Part shown: positions 20,657 through 30,959 of the stretch, piece by piece | Layout: each line of letters begins with the position of its first letter | Numbering within the stretch: position 1 is the stretch's first letter | Source: Microtetraspora glauca | GTDB taxonomy: Bacteria > Actinomycetota > Actinomycetes > Streptomycetales > Streptomycetaceae | Direction of reading: 5' to 3' | DNA: 64,000 bases | Assembly (NCBI GenBank): GCA_000721275.1 | Contig: JOFO01000008.1 | Coordinates: 304,970-368,969 of the forward strand | The notes under the pieces: generated by a model | The model's input: the letters and a program-made list of their open reading frames with translations, nothing else | Told to the model about the DNA's origin: nothing | Databases searched by the model: none | Program-made: the position numbers and the translations under genes

Positions 20657-21601
20657 GTGCGACGCAAGCTGTACGCCCTCCTCCTGAGCGCCGCCCTGCT
20701 GCTCCTCGGGGCCCCGGCCGCCCAGGCCGCCGACAACGGCGAATGGGCCGTGTATCCGGCCGCCGCCCGCCTCGGCGAACGCCCGTACTTCTTCCTCACC
20801 GCCGACCCCGGCACCACCCTGCGCGACCGCGTCACCGTCGCCAACAAGACCGCCGCCCCGCTCACCTTCCGGCTGTACGGCGCCGACGCCTACAACACCG
20901 AGCGCGACGGCGGCTTCGCCCTGCGCACCCTCACCGAGCGGCAGACCGGCACCGGCGCCTGGATCAGGCCCGCGCGCACCACGGTCACCGTCCCCGCCCG
21001 CTCCTCCGCCACCGTCCCCTTCACCCTCACCGTCCCCGCCGACGCCGACCCCGGCGACCACCCCGGCGCCGTCGTCGCCCTCGACGAGCGGATCACCCCC
21101 GGTGGCGGCGCCGTCGCCATGGGCGTCCAGCGGGCCGTCGGCGCCCGCGTCTACCTACGGGTCAACGGCCCGGCCGTGCCCGCACTCGCCGTCGAGGACG
21201 TCACCCTGGAGCAGGACCGGCCGGTCGTCCCCGGCACCCGGGACTCCACCGCCGTCCTCACGTACACCCTCCACAACCGCGGCAACGTCACCCTCGACCC
21301 CAAGGTCGTCCTCACCGCCGAGGGGCTCTTCGGCCGCACCCTGCTCGACCGCGCCCTCGCCCAGGTGCCGTCCGAACTGCTGCCCCGGCAGCGGATCCGG
21401 CTGACCGAGCGGTGGATCGGCTCGCCGCAGCTCGACTGGGGCGAGCTCACCCTCGTCGCCACCGCGAAGGACGTCCGGGCGAGCGCCGGCGTCGGCTTCC
21501 TCGCCCTGCCCTGGCTGCTCGCCGCGGTGCTGTTCCTGGGCGCCGCCGGCGGCCTCGCCGGGTGGCGGATCCGGCGCCGCCGGACCCGGCCGGGGCACTG
21601 A
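20657..21601 (+). CDS. DUF916-type (WxL peptidoglycan-binding domain) membrane protein
   Basis: A 314-aa protein: signal peptide (LYALLLSAALLLLGAPAAQA), a DUF916-like extracellular region (NGEWAVYPAAARLGERPYFF, DRVTVANKTAAPLTFRLYG, PGDHPGAVVAL), one C-terminal membrane helix (LPWLLAAVLFLGAAGGLAG) and an Arg-rich tail. In Firmicutes, DUF916/DUF3324 proteins are encoded with WxL proteins and hold them at the wall. It begins 90 bases after the WxL-like gene, so they form one unit. The GTG start gives VRRKLYALL. Confidence 0.87.
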   Translation: MRRKLYALLLSAALLLLGAPAAQAADNGEWAVYPAAARLGERPYFFLTADPGTTLRDRVTVANKTAAPLTFRLYGADAYNTERDGGFALRTLTERQTGTGAWIRPARTTVTVPARSSATVPFTLTVPADADPGDHPGAVVALDERITPGGGAVAMGVQRAVGARVYLRVNGPAVPALAVEDVTLEQDRPVVPGTRDSTAVLTYTLHNRGNVTLDPKVVLTAEGLFGRTLLDRALAQVPSELLPRQRIRLTERWIGSPQLDWGELTLVATAKDVRASAGVGFLALPWLLAAVLFLGAAGGLAGWRIRRRRTRPGH

Positions 21602-21640
21602 TGTACGTGGGGCGCCCGCTCATCGGGGACAATGGCCCCC

Positions 21641-22591
21641 ATGAGCGTGCGCAGTGAAGAGACCGTCGAGAACACCGCCCCCCACCGGGCGGGCTTCGCC
21701 TGCTTCGTCGGGCGCCCCAACGCGGGCAAGTCCACCCTCACGAACGCTCTGGTCGGCCAGAAGGTGGCGATCACCTCCAACCGGCCCCAGACCACCCGGC
21801 ACACCGTGCGCGGCATCGTGCACCGGCCGGACGCGCAGCTGATCCTGGTCGACACCCCCGGGCTCCACAAGCCGCGCACCCTCCTCGGCGAGCGGCTCAA
21901 CGACGTCGTCCGCACCACCTGGGCCGAGGTCGACGTGATCGGCTTCTGCCTGCCCGCCGACCAGAAGCTCGGCCCCGGCGACCGCTTCATCGCCAAGGAG
22001 CTCGCCGAGATCAAGAAGACCCCCAAGGTCGCCATCGTCACCAAGACCGACCTGGTCGACTCCAAGACCCTCGCCGAGCAGCTGATCGCCGTCGACCAGC
22101 TCGGCCGCGAGCTCGGCATCGAGTGGGCCGAGATCGTGCCGGTCTCCGCCGTCGGCGACAAGCAGGTCCAGCTCGTCGCCGACCTGCTCATCCCGCTGCT
22201 GCCGAAGTCCCCGCCGCTCTACCCGGAGGGCGACCTCACGGACGAGCCGGAGCAGGTCATGGTCGCCGAGCTGATCCGCGAGGCCGCGCTCGAAGGCGTA
22301 CGCGACGAGCTGCCGCACTCCATCGCGGTCGTGGTCGAGGAGATGATCCCCCGCGAGGGCCGCCCCGCCGACCGGCCGCTGCTCGACATCCACGCCAACG
22401 TGTACATCGAGCGCCCCAGCCAGAAGGGCATCATCATCGGCCCCAAGGGCAGCCGCCTGAAGGAGGTCGGGATGAAGTCCCGCAAGCACATCGAGGCCCT
22501 TCTCGGCACCCCGGTCTTCCTCGACCTGCACGTCAAGGTCGCCAAGGACTGGCAGCGCGACCCGAAGCAGCTGCGCCGCCTGGGCTTCTGA
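21641..22591 (+). CDS. era: GTPase Era
   Basis: A 316-aa essential GTPase in 30S assembly and 16S rRNA maturation. The GTPase domain has G1 GRPNAGKST at 24-32, G2 TTRHTVRG, G3 DTPGLHKP and G4 TKTD; the C-terminal KH domain has QKGIIIGPKGSRLKEVG. I prefer this ATG over the one at 21632 because GACAAT lies seven bases before it, as for other leaderless genes here. ybeY lies upstream in the same series. Confidence 0.96.
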   Translation: MSVRSEETVENTAPHRAGFACFVGRPNAGKSTLTNALVGQKVAITSNRPQTTRHTVRGIVHRPDAQLILVDTPGLHKPRTLLGERLNDVVRTTWAEVDVIGFCLPADQKLGPGDRFIAKELAEIKKTPKVAIVTKTDLVDSKTLAEQLIAVDQLGRELGIEWAEIVPVSAVGDKQVQLVADLLIPLLPKSPPLYPEGDLTDEPEQVMVAELIREAALEGVRDELPHSIAVVVEEMIPREGRPADRPLLDIHANVYIERPSQKGIIIGPKGSRLKEVGMKSRKHIEALLGTPVFLDLHVKVAKDWQRDPKQLRRLGF

Positions 22592-22644
22592 CCCTTCTCG
22601 CCCGACCGTGGACGTGCCCTGAACCGGCGTGCCAGCATGACGCC

Positions 22645-23562
22645 GTGACGCAGATCAGCAAGGGGGAGGAACCCCCGGTCCCGGCCGCCCTCCCGCACGT
22701 CGGCAAGACGGCGGGCCCGGGTACGGGCCCGGGTACGGGGTCCGGCGTGGGCCCGGGTACGGGTACGGGGTCCGGCGCGGGCCTCGGCAAGGGACCCGGT
22801 GCCGGTGCCCCGCTGCCGGCGCTGCCCCCGCGCCGGGTCGACGCGGCGGACGCCGGGCCGTGGGCGGAGCTGATCGCCGCCGCGCCGGCCCCCGCGCCCG
22901 GGACGGCCGAGGCCGCCGCGGCCCTCGGCGGCACGTTCGACACCCTCGTGTACACCGGCCGGGGCGACGCCCGCTTCGCCATGGAGGAGAAGCCGCCGCC
23001 CGGCTACGTCCTGGTCGAGTTCGCCCGGACCGGCACCGGCTGGTTCGACCTGCACTCCATCGACTGGAACGGCCGCGAGGCCGTCGCCCTCGGCGGCGCG
23101 GACACGCCCGGGCGGTTCGAGCAGCGGACGATGTGGTGCGACAACCTCTATCCGCTGCGCTTCCGCGTCGACTGCGGGGAGCACGACGACTGGGTGATCG
23201 TGGTCCGGCCGGTGAGCGGCGCGCGGGCGCTCGGCGCGGGCGCCACCGGACGGGGCACCCAGGTGCTGCTCCACACCGGGCCCGCCGCCGAACTCGCCGC
23301 CCGGTTCGCCCCGGACAAGAACGGCGACCTGCGGGTCGACGGCCACCGGCCGCGCCGCCCCGACGCCCCCGCCCCCTCCCCGGACGTCCTCGCGAGCGCC
23401 TACCGGAAGCCGTACGAGGACGCCCGCGCGCTGCCCGAGGGGCCCGTCCTCGTGGCGGTCGTCCGCGGGGAGGGCGCGTGGTCCCTGGAGGTCCGGGAGC
23501 CCCGGCCGGAACCCGCGCCCGCGCCCCGCGGCGGGTTCTGGAGCCGCCTGTTCGGGCGGTAG
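22645..23562 (+). CDS. Uncharacterised protein with Gly/Pro/Thr-rich N-terminal repeat
   Basis: A 305-aa protein of unknown function, no signal peptide. Residues about 20-55 are low-complexity Gly/Pro/Thr repeats encoded by a GC-rich tandem repeat. The rest is a globular domain (LVEFARTGTGWFDLHSIDWNG; MWCDNLYPLRFRVDCGEHDDW) and ends in GGFWSRLFGR. Aromatic and cysteine-bearing, but no motif I recognise. CAGCAT lies six bases before the GTG, supporting a leaderless start. It is convergent with the emfourin gene, one base apart. Confidence 0.75.
   Translation: MTQISKGEEPPVPAALPHVGKTAGPGTGPGTGSGVGPGTGTGSGAGLGKGPGAGAPLPALPPRRVDAADAGPWAELIAAAPAPAPGTAEAAAALGGTFDTLVYTGRGDARFAMEEKPPPGYVLVEFARTGTGWFDLHSIDWNGREAVALGGADTPGRFEQRTMWCDNLYPLRFRVDCGEHDDWVIVVRPVSGARALGAGATGRGTQVLLHTGPAAELAARFAPDKNGDLRVDGHRPRRPDAPAPSPDVLASAYRKPYEDARALPEGPVLVAVVRGEGAWSLEVREPRPEPAPAPRGGFWSRLFGR
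22707..22795. repeat. Imperfect GC-rich tandem repeat inside a coding region
   Basis: Several copies of GGGCCCGGGTACGGG and GGTACGGGGTCCGGCG-like units encode the Gly/Pro/Thr-rich stretch of the protein at 22645. Confidence 0.6.
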
Positions 23563-23563
23563 G

Positions 23564-23812
23564 TCAGGCGCCTTCCTCGAGGACCCTCGTCACGAGGGTC
23601 CGCTGGGCGTCGGTGAGGTGCGGGTCCGCGCACCGCACGGTCCGGCCGTCGACCGTGATCTCGTACGCGAAGCCGTCCGGGACCACCCGGACGGCCTCCG
23701 GGTCGGTGAGGACGGCGGAGGCCAGGGACTCCCACTCGGGGCCCGAGACCTCCACCTCCGCCGACCGCTCGATGCCCGCGAAACCACCCGTGCGCCGCAC
23801 TCGAATCCGCAT
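23564..23812 (-). CDS. Emfourin-type inhibitor of the neighbouring M4 protease
   Basis: An 82-aa protein with MRIRVRRTGGFAGIERSAEV and a C-terminal LTDAQRTLVTRVL, features of the emfourin (protealysin inhibitor) family. These are cytoplasmic inhibitors encoded beside protealysin-like M4 metalloproteases, which is the case here: the protease gene ends 21 bases upstream. Assignment rests on this pairing and on sequence pattern. TAGACA six bases before the ATG suggests it also has its own leaderless promoter. Confidence 0.8.
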   Translation of the reverse strand: MRIRVRRTGGFAGIERSAEVEVSGPEWESLASAVLTDPEAVRVVPDGFAYEITVDGRTVRCADPHLTDAQRTLVTRVLEEGA

Positions 23813-23833
23813 GGGCCCTGTCTATCAGCCCGC

Positions 23834-24865
23834 TCAGTCGACCGGCACGCCCACGGCCGTCCACGCCTTGGCGACGGCCTGGAGCTCCACCGCGTCGCCG
23901 TACCGGGCCTTCGCCGCCGCCGCGGTCGCCGCCGCGAACTCGGTGAACCGCGTCTCCGGGGTCAGCGCGTCGCCCGTCATGACGTCGTACCAGATCTGCC
24001 CGGCCCGCTCCCAGGCGTTGCCGCCCAGCTCGGTCGCCAGCAGGTGGAAGGCGCGGTTGGGGATGCCGGAGTTGATGTGGACGCCGCCGTTGTCCCGGCT
24101 GGTGCGCACGTAGTCGTCCATGTGGCCGGGCTGCGGGTCCTTGCCGAGGACGTCGTCGTCGTACGCGGTCCCCGGCTCCTTCATCGAGCGCAGCGCCACG
24201 CCCCGGTCGACGCCCGGGCCGAGCAGCCCGGCGCCGATCAGCCAGTCCGCCTCGGCGGCGCTCTGGCCGAGGGCGTACTGCTTGACCAGCGCGCCGAAGA
24301 CGTCGGAGACGGACTCGTTGAGCGCACCGGACTGGCCGTAGTACTCCAGGTTCGCGGTGTGCTGGGTGAAGCCGTGGGCGAGTTCGTGGCCGATGACGTC
24401 GACCGGGAGGGTGAAGTCGAGGAAGAGGTCGCCGTCGCCGTCGCCGAAGACCATCTGGGTGCCGTCCCAGAAGGCGTTGGCGTAGTCCACGCCGTAGTGG
24501 ACGGTCGCGTCCAGGGGCAGACCGGTCCCGTCCATCGAGTCCCGGCCGTAGACCTGCAGGAAGAGGTCGAAGGTGGCGCCGAGGCCGGCGTGGGCGCGGT
24601 TGACGGTCGCGTCCCCGACGGGGCCGTCGCCCTCGCCGCGGACCTTGCGCCCGGGCAGGGTCTCGGTGTTCTCGGCGTCGTAGACGGTGCGCTGGGGGGT
24701 GCCGGTGGGCACGGACGGCGACGGCGTGAACCGCAGGGCGGTCACCCGGCGGCGGGTGCGGAGGGCGGAGTCGGCCTGCAGGGTGCGGGCGGCGGACTCG
24801 CGGCCGTCCTGGGCCAGCTTGTCGAGGATGTGGGGCGGGACGATCGTGCAGAAGACGGAGGTCAT
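23834..24865 (-). CDS. M4 family (protealysin-like) metallopeptidase
   Basis: A 343-aa zinc protease with no signal peptide. The N-terminus FCTIVPPHILDKLAQ is the short protealysin-type propeptide. Catalytic H160-E-L-A-H164 lies in VIGHELAHGFTQHTANLEYY, and the third zinc ligand E184 in GALNESVSDVFG. The C-terminal helical half contains NSGIPNRAFHLLA with the transition-state histidine region. Proteases of this group are made without a Sec signal and are paired with emfourin inhibitors; the adjacent downstream gene fits that. The start follows the propeptide motif; an earlier ATG adds 12 residues. Confidence 0.93.
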   Translation of the reverse strand: MTSVFCTIVPPHILDKLAQDGRESAARTLQADSALRTRRRVTALRFTPSPSVPTGTPQRTVYDAENTETLPGRKVRGEGDGPVGDATVNRAHAGLGATFDLFLQVYGRDSMDGTGLPLDATVHYGVDYANAFWDGTQMVFGDGDGDLFLDFTLPVDVIGHELAHGFTQHTANLEYYGQSGALNESVSDVFGALVKQYALGQSAAEADWLIGAGLLGPGVDRGVALRSMKEPGTAYDDDVLGKDPQPGHMDDYVRTSRDNGGVHINSGIPNRAFHLLATELGGNAWERAGQIWYDVMTGDALTPETRFTEFAAATAAAAKARYGDAVELQAVAKAWTAVGVPVD

Positions 24866-25025
24866 GCCCGCAAAGGTGGCACTGCGCGATGGCTCTGTCA
24901 CGAGGTGTGACGGGGATTGGCGAAATGGAGTGATGGGTCACCATCCGGGCTTGACGCCGGCGTCGTCCCGCATACTGGAACGGGACGTCCGCCTTCCCGG
25001 AGCCTGGGCTATGGTGACGCACATC

Positions 25026-26926
<1,901 letters not shown>

Positions 26927-26949
26927 CCTCCGGAATCTCACGCTCCGCC

Positions 26950-26986
26950 CGGCGCCCCGTTCCCTCGGTGAGGGGACGGGGCGCCG
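26950..26986 (+). terminator. Terminator after leuA
   Basis: A long hairpin with arms CGGCGCCCCGT and ACGGGGCGCCG and an inner CCCTC/GAGGG pair continuing the stem; followed by TCGTGTGT. Confidence 0.75.
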
Positions 26987-27069
26987 TCGTGTGTGAGGTG
27001 CGCCACGGTTTCAGGTTCGCTTAAGGAAGATCGTGGAGACATGACGGAATCGGCGTCATATGCGGTGAG

Positions 27070-27084
27070 TTGACGGCACATCAC
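27070..27084. promoter_or_regulatory. Palindrome of the surface-gene motif, copy 3
   Basis: TTGACGGCACATCAC lies 80 bases before the choice-of-anchor A gene and matches YTGAYGG-N2-CRTCA. Confidence 0.5.
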
Positions 27085-27164
27085 GGTCTGGCGGATGGTA
27101 CAGACCACTCCCCACGGGCCCCCCTTTCTCTTCCCTCCCCGCACTCCCTGACCTGGAGTTCCGC

Positions 27165-28535
27165 ATGCGCACGTCCGCTTCCGTGGCCACCGTCCTCGCG
27201 GTGACCGGAGCCGCCCTCGCCTGGGCCCCCGCCGCATCCGCCACCACCACCGCCTGCGCGCCGAACCCGCTCGGCACCGCCGGGCTGTACGCGGAGTTCG
27301 TGGAGAAGGACTCGGTGCGCCACTCCGACTCCGAGGGCGCCGTCGCGGTCGGCGGCGACGCGGCGTTCGGCGACCCGAAGGCGCCCTCCGGCTTCTCCGT
27401 CGGCTACCGGCTGACCTCCGGCGACCTGGCGGAGCTCCCCGGCGGCCACAGCCTCGTGGTCGGCGGCACCCTCTCCGCCAACCAGGTCGTCCTCACCCGG
27501 GGCACCGGCATCGCCGGCAAGGTCGTGAACGCCTCCGGCGGCAAGAACTTCGGCGTCGACGGTCCGATCGCCGAGGGAGCCTCCCCGGTGGACTTCGGCA
27601 AGGAGTTCACCGCCCTGCGGACCCTGTCGTCCGGCTGGGCGGGCCAGAAGCCCAACGGCACGGTCTCCGCCTCCGGCGACGGACTCTTCCTCACCGGCAC
27701 CGACACCGGCCTCAACGTCTTCGCCGTGGACGCCGCCGACCTCCAGAAGGCCCGCGCCATCACCCTGGACGTGCCCGTCGGCGCCTCCACCCTGGTCAAC
27801 GTGCTCGGCGCCGCGTACGACATGAGCGCGCACGCCACCTACGGCGTCTACTACAAGAACGCCTCCGGCGGCCCCGCCGTCATCGACGACTACACCGTGC
27901 CGGACGCCTACCGGACGATCCGCTCCAAGCTGCTGTGGAACTTCCCGCAGGCCACCACGGTGAAGAAGAACTACACCTCCTGGCCGGGCACGATCCTCGC
28001 CCCGAACGCCACCGTCCACCTGGGCGGCCCGGGCGTCGGCCCCGGCCACGTCAACGGCGCCGTCATCGCCGAGAACCTGGTCAGCGTGCCCGGCGCCGAG
28101 ACCCACCAGATGACCTTCGCCGGCTGCCTCCCGCAGGGCGAGACCCCCGGCCCGGCCGTCACCCCGGCGCCCCCGGAGCCGACCGAGACGCCCGTCCCCA
28201 CCCCGCCGGCCACCACCGCGCCGCCCGCCACCCCGGCGCCCGCCACCTCCGCGCCCGGCGCCCCCGAGACCACCGGCCCCGCGCCCTCCGCGACGCCCAC
28301 CGAGGCCCCGTCCGGTGCCCCCTCCGCCACCCCCACCGAGGACGCCGGCGGCACCGAGCCGCCCGCCGCCCCCGAGGAGACCGGGACGACGCCCGCGCCG
28401 TCCCCGACCACCCCGGAGGGTGATCTCGCCTCGACCGGTTCGGCCATCGGGCCCGGCGTCATCGGGGCGGCCGTCGGCGCCGTACTGCTCGGCGGAGGCG
28501 TCCTGGCCTTCGCGAAGCGCCGTCGCCGGGCCTGA
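27165..28535 (+). CDS. Choice-of-anchor A family surface protein with LAxTG sorting signal
   Basis: A 456-aa secreted protein: signal peptide ending near AASA, a beta-rich 'choice-of-anchor A' domain (GLYAEFVEKDSVRHSDSEGAV; NFPQATTVKKNYTSWPGTIL; HLGGPGVGPGHVNGAVIAENL), a Pro/Thr-rich wall-spanning stretch of about 90 residues, then L421-ASTG-425, a hydrophobic helix and KRRRR. LAxTG is the motif used by class E sortases of Streptomyces. No class E sortase lies in this window. Function of the exposed domain is unknown. Confidence 0.9.
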   Translation: MRTSASVATVLAVTGAALAWAPAASATTTACAPNPLGTAGLYAEFVEKDSVRHSDSEGAVAVGGDAAFGDPKAPSGFSVGYRLTSGDLAELPGGHSLVVGGTLSANQVVLTRGTGIAGKVVNASGGKNFGVDGPIAEGASPVDFGKEFTALRTLSSGWAGQKPNGTVSASGDGLFLTGTDTGLNVFAVDAADLQKARAITLDVPVGASTLVNVLGAAYDMSAHATYGVYYKNASGGPAVIDDYTVPDAYRTIRSKLLWNFPQATTVKKNYTSWPGTILAPNATVHLGGPGVGPGHVNGAVIAENLVSVPGAETHQMTFAGCLPQGETPGPAVTPAPPEPTETPVPTPPATTAPPATPAPATSAPGAPETTGPAPSATPTEAPSGAPSATPTEDAGGTEPPAAPEETGTTPAPSPTTPEGDLASTGSAIGPGVIGAAVGAVLLGGGVLAFAKRRRRA

Positions 28536-28586
28536 AACCCCGGTGTCGTGTCTCGGCCAGATCCGGTGCGAAGTACGGACGAGGTG

Positions 28587-28601
28587 CTGACGCCACATCA
28601 C
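28587..28601. promoter_or_regulatory. Palindrome of the surface-gene motif, copy 4
   Basis: CTGACGCCACATCAC lies 61 bases before the TerB-like gene and matches the shared motif at most positions. Confidence 0.42.
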
Positions 28602-28662
28602 GGATGTGGCTAACATCACGCCAACGCACCGGCAGTGCAGCCGGACCGTTGAGGAGGTGCGC

Positions 28663-29355
28663 GTGCGTTCTGCCCGGAAAACACGTGGTGGGAAGCTGAC
28701 CGTCTGCGGCATCCGCACCTCCTGGAACACCATCGGGGACGGCGAGTTCTTCTGCGAGGAATGCGGCGGCGACCGCAACTACCGTCGGCGCACCGGACGC
28801 CGCCGGTTCGCCGTCCTCGGCGTCCCGCTGCTGCCCCGGGGCTGTACCGGCCCGGTCGTGGAGTGCGCCGCCTGTCAGACCCACTTCGGCACCGAGGTCC
28901 TGGAGCGGCCGACCACCGGCCGCTTCTCCGGGATGCTGCGCGACGCCGTCCACACCGTCGCCCTCGCCGTCCTCGCGGCCGGCGGCACCGGCTCCCGCGA
29001 GGTCCTGGACCGGGCCGTGCACGCCGTCCGGTCCGCCGGGTACGCCGACTGCACGGCCGTCCAGCTCGTCGACCTGGTCGAGGCGCTGGAGGCCGACACC
29101 GGCCGGTTCATGCCGGAGATCAACCCCGAGGGCGCGCTGCTCGCCATCGAGATCCACGAGGCCGTCGCCCCGCTCACCCCGCACCTGGAGCCCGCCGGGC
29201 GGGAGGCGCTGCTGCTCCAGGCGGCCCGGATCGCGCTGGCCGACGGCGGCTACAGCCCGGCCGAGCAGGAGGTCCTGGGCACCGTCGGGACGGCGCTCGG
29301 GCTGCCGCCCGAGGACGTGCTGCGCCTGCTGGCCACGGCCCGGACGGTGTCCTGA
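28663..29355 (+). CDS. TerB-like protein with N-terminal zinc ribbon
   Basis: A 230-aa protein. The N-terminal FFCEECGGD and VECAACQTHFG give four cysteines in zinc-ribbon spacing. The C-terminal half is a TerB-like helical domain with two acidic-loop units (EALEADTGRF; RIALADGGYSPAEQEVLG). TerB proteins are linked to tellurite resistance and stress, but the domain alone does not imply tellurite. GGAGG five bases before the GTG decides the start. It is convergent with fprA across a strong terminator. Confidence 0.82.
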   Translation: MRSARKTRGGKLTVCGIRTSWNTIGDGEFFCEECGGDRNYRRRTGRRRFAVLGVPLLPRGCTGPVVECAACQTHFGTEVLERPTTGRFSGMLRDAVHTVALAVLAAGGTGSREVLDRAVHAVRSAGYADCTAVQLVDLVEALEADTGRFMPEINPEGALLAIEIHEAVAPLTPHLEPAGREALLLQAARIALADGGYSPAEQEVLGTVGTALGLPPEDVLRLLATARTVS

Positions 29356-29369
29356 GCCGGGTCCCGGAC

Positions 29370-29408
29370 ACGGTGAAGGGGGCACCCGCCGGGTGCCCCC
29401 TTCACCGT
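29370..29408. terminator. Bidirectional terminator between the TerB-like gene and fprA
   Basis: An 18-bp perfect stem, arms ACGGTGAAGGGGGCACCC and GGGTGCCCCCTTCACCGT, three-base loop. Placed between convergent genes, it can serve both strands. Confidence 0.85.
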
Positions 29409-29425
29409 CGCGGTGAGGTGCCGCG

Positions 29426-30793
29426 TCAGTCGATCGCGCCGCTGGCGCGGAGCATGTCCTCGCGCTCGACGATCTTCACGCGCTCACGGCCCTGCGGCTC
29501 GCCGAGCGCCTTCTCGGCGGCGTCCAGCTTGTACCAGCCGTCCCACGTCGTGTAGGTGAGGCCCTTCTCCTCCAGGAAGGCGACGACCGCGTCGGTCTCC
29601 GGGCTGGCCGGGGTGAGGAGCCGGCCGGCCGCGAAGTCCTCCAGGAGGTTGGCGACCGTCTCGTTGGCGTCGCCCTTGGTGTGGCCGATGAGGCCGACCG
29701 GGCCGCGGCGGATCCAGCCCGTGACGTAGGTGGAGGCCATGTGCTCCTCGCCCTCCATCACCCGGCCGCCCTGGTCCGGGACGGTGCCGCTGACGGTGTC
29801 CCAGGGGAGCTTGGGCAGCTCGTCGGAGAGGTAGCCGACGGCGCGGTACACGGACTGCACGTCCCAGTCGGTGGTGACGCCGGTGCCCTTCACGTTGCCG
29901 GTGCCGTCGAGCTCGGTGCGCTCGGTGCGCAGGCCGACGACCTCGCCGTTCTCGCCGAGGATCTCGACGGGCGACTCGAAGAAGTGCAGGAAGAGCTTGT
30001 GCGGGCGGTCGCCGACGTCGCGGATCGCCCAGTTCTCCAGGGTCTTGGCGACCATGTCGGTCTGCTTGTTCTTGCGGCGCTCGGCGATCGAGCCCTCGTC
30101 GTAGTCGATGTCCTCGGGGTTGACGATGACCTCGATGTTCGGCGAGTGGTCGAGCTCGCGCAGCTCCATGGGGCTGAACTTGGCCTGCGCCGGGCCGCGG
30201 CGGCCGAAGACGTGGATCTCGACGGCCTTGTTGGCCTTCAGGCCCTCGTGGACGTTGGCCGGGATCTCGGTCGGCAGCAGCTCCTCGGCGGTCTTGGCGA
30301 GGATGCGGGCGACGTCGAGGGCCACGTTGCCGACGCCGAGGACGGCGACCTTCACGGCGGAGAGGTCCCAGGTGCGCGGGACGTCCGGGTGGCCGTCGTA
30401 CCAGGAGGCGAAGTCGGCGGCGCCGAAGGAGCCCTTGAGGTCGACGCCGGGGATCTTCAGCTCGCGGTCGAACATGGCGCCGGTGGAGAAGACCACCGCG
30501 TCGTAGAAGGAGCGCAGGTCGTCGAGGTGGATGTCGGTGCCGTAGTTCACGTTGCCGAAGAGGCGGACCTGCGGCTTGTCGAGGACCTGGTGGAGGGCGG
30601 TGATGATGCCCTTGATCCGCGGGTGGTCGGGGGCGACGCCGTAGCGGATGAGGCCGAAGGGGGCCGGCATCCGCTCGAAGATGTCGATGGACACGCCCGG
30701 CTCGGCGGCGGTGTCGGACTTCAGCAGCGCGTCGGCGGCGTAGATGCCGGCGGGGCCGGCGCCGACGATCGCGACCCGGAGGGGGCGGGGCAT
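29426..30793 (-). CDS. fprA: Ferredoxin-NADP+ reductase, adrenodoxin reductase (FprA) type
   Basis: A 455-aa FAD/NADPH enzyme that passes electrons from NADPH to ferredoxins, for example those serving cytochromes P450. VAIVGAGPAGIYAADALL is the FAD-binding GxGxxG; APFGLIRYGVAPDHPRIK is the family signature; VAVLGVGNVALDVAR is the NADPH-binding site. The length matches mycobacterial FprA. Two inverted repeats lie upstream (30839 and 30896). Confidence 0.93.
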   Translation of the reverse strand: MPRPLRVAIVGAGPAGIYAADALLKSDTAAEPGVSIDIFERMPAPFGLIRYGVAPDHPRIKGIITALHQVLDKPQVRLFGNVNYGTDIHLDDLRSFYDAVVFSTGAMFDRELKIPGVDLKGSFGAADFASWYDGHPDVPRTWDLSAVKVAVLGVGNVALDVARILAKTAEELLPTEIPANVHEGLKANKAVEIHVFGRRGPAQAKFSPMELRELDHSPNIEVIVNPEDIDYDEGSIAERRKNKQTDMVAKTLENWAIRDVGDRPHKLFLHFFESPVEILGENGEVVGLRTERTELDGTGNVKGTGVTTDWDVQSVYRAVGYLSDELPKLPWDTVSGTVPDQGGRVMEGEEHMASTYVTGWIRRGPVGLIGHTKGDANETVANLLEDFAAGRLLTPASPETDAVVAFLEEKGLTYTTWDGWYKLDAAEKALGEPQGRERVKIVEREDMLRASGAID

Positions 30794-30838
30794 GACTGGG
30801 TTCCCTTCGCAAACGGGGTGCGGCGGAGCCGCCGACAC

Positions 30839-30852
30839 TTAGGCCACCCTAA
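30839..30852. promoter_or_regulatory. Inverted repeat TTAGG-N4-CCTAA before fprA
   Basis: The half-sites resemble those of iron-box (DmdR/IdeR) operators but are spaced by four bases instead of nine, so it is not a standard iron box. It lies 46 bases upstream of the fprA start. Confidence 0.4.
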
Positions 30853-30895
30853 TTAACCCCGCGGGCGAGGTGGTACCCGACCCCGGTCTATGCCC

Positions 30896-30914
30896 TCATA
30901 AGGCCAGCTTATGA
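30896..30914. promoter_or_regulatory. Perfect inverted repeat TCATAAG-N5-CTTATGA
   Basis: Seven-base arms, spacer GCCAG, AT-rich for this genome. It lies 103 bases before fprA and just past the stop of the next gene on the minus strand. Candidate operator for fprA. Confidence 0.5.
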
Positions 30915-30959
30915 CTTCTCAAAGGCAAGGCTGGGGGCGGGGGTGCCGGGCGTCGCGCG

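Noticed and set aside
24687-25025. Longer open frame ending in the leuA leader peptide
   Set aside because: Most of it is antisense to the M4 protease; only the last 15 codons match a known type of leader.
30839-30852. Standard iron box before fprA
   Set aside because: Half-sites fit but the spacing is four instead of nine bases; kept only as an inverted repeat.
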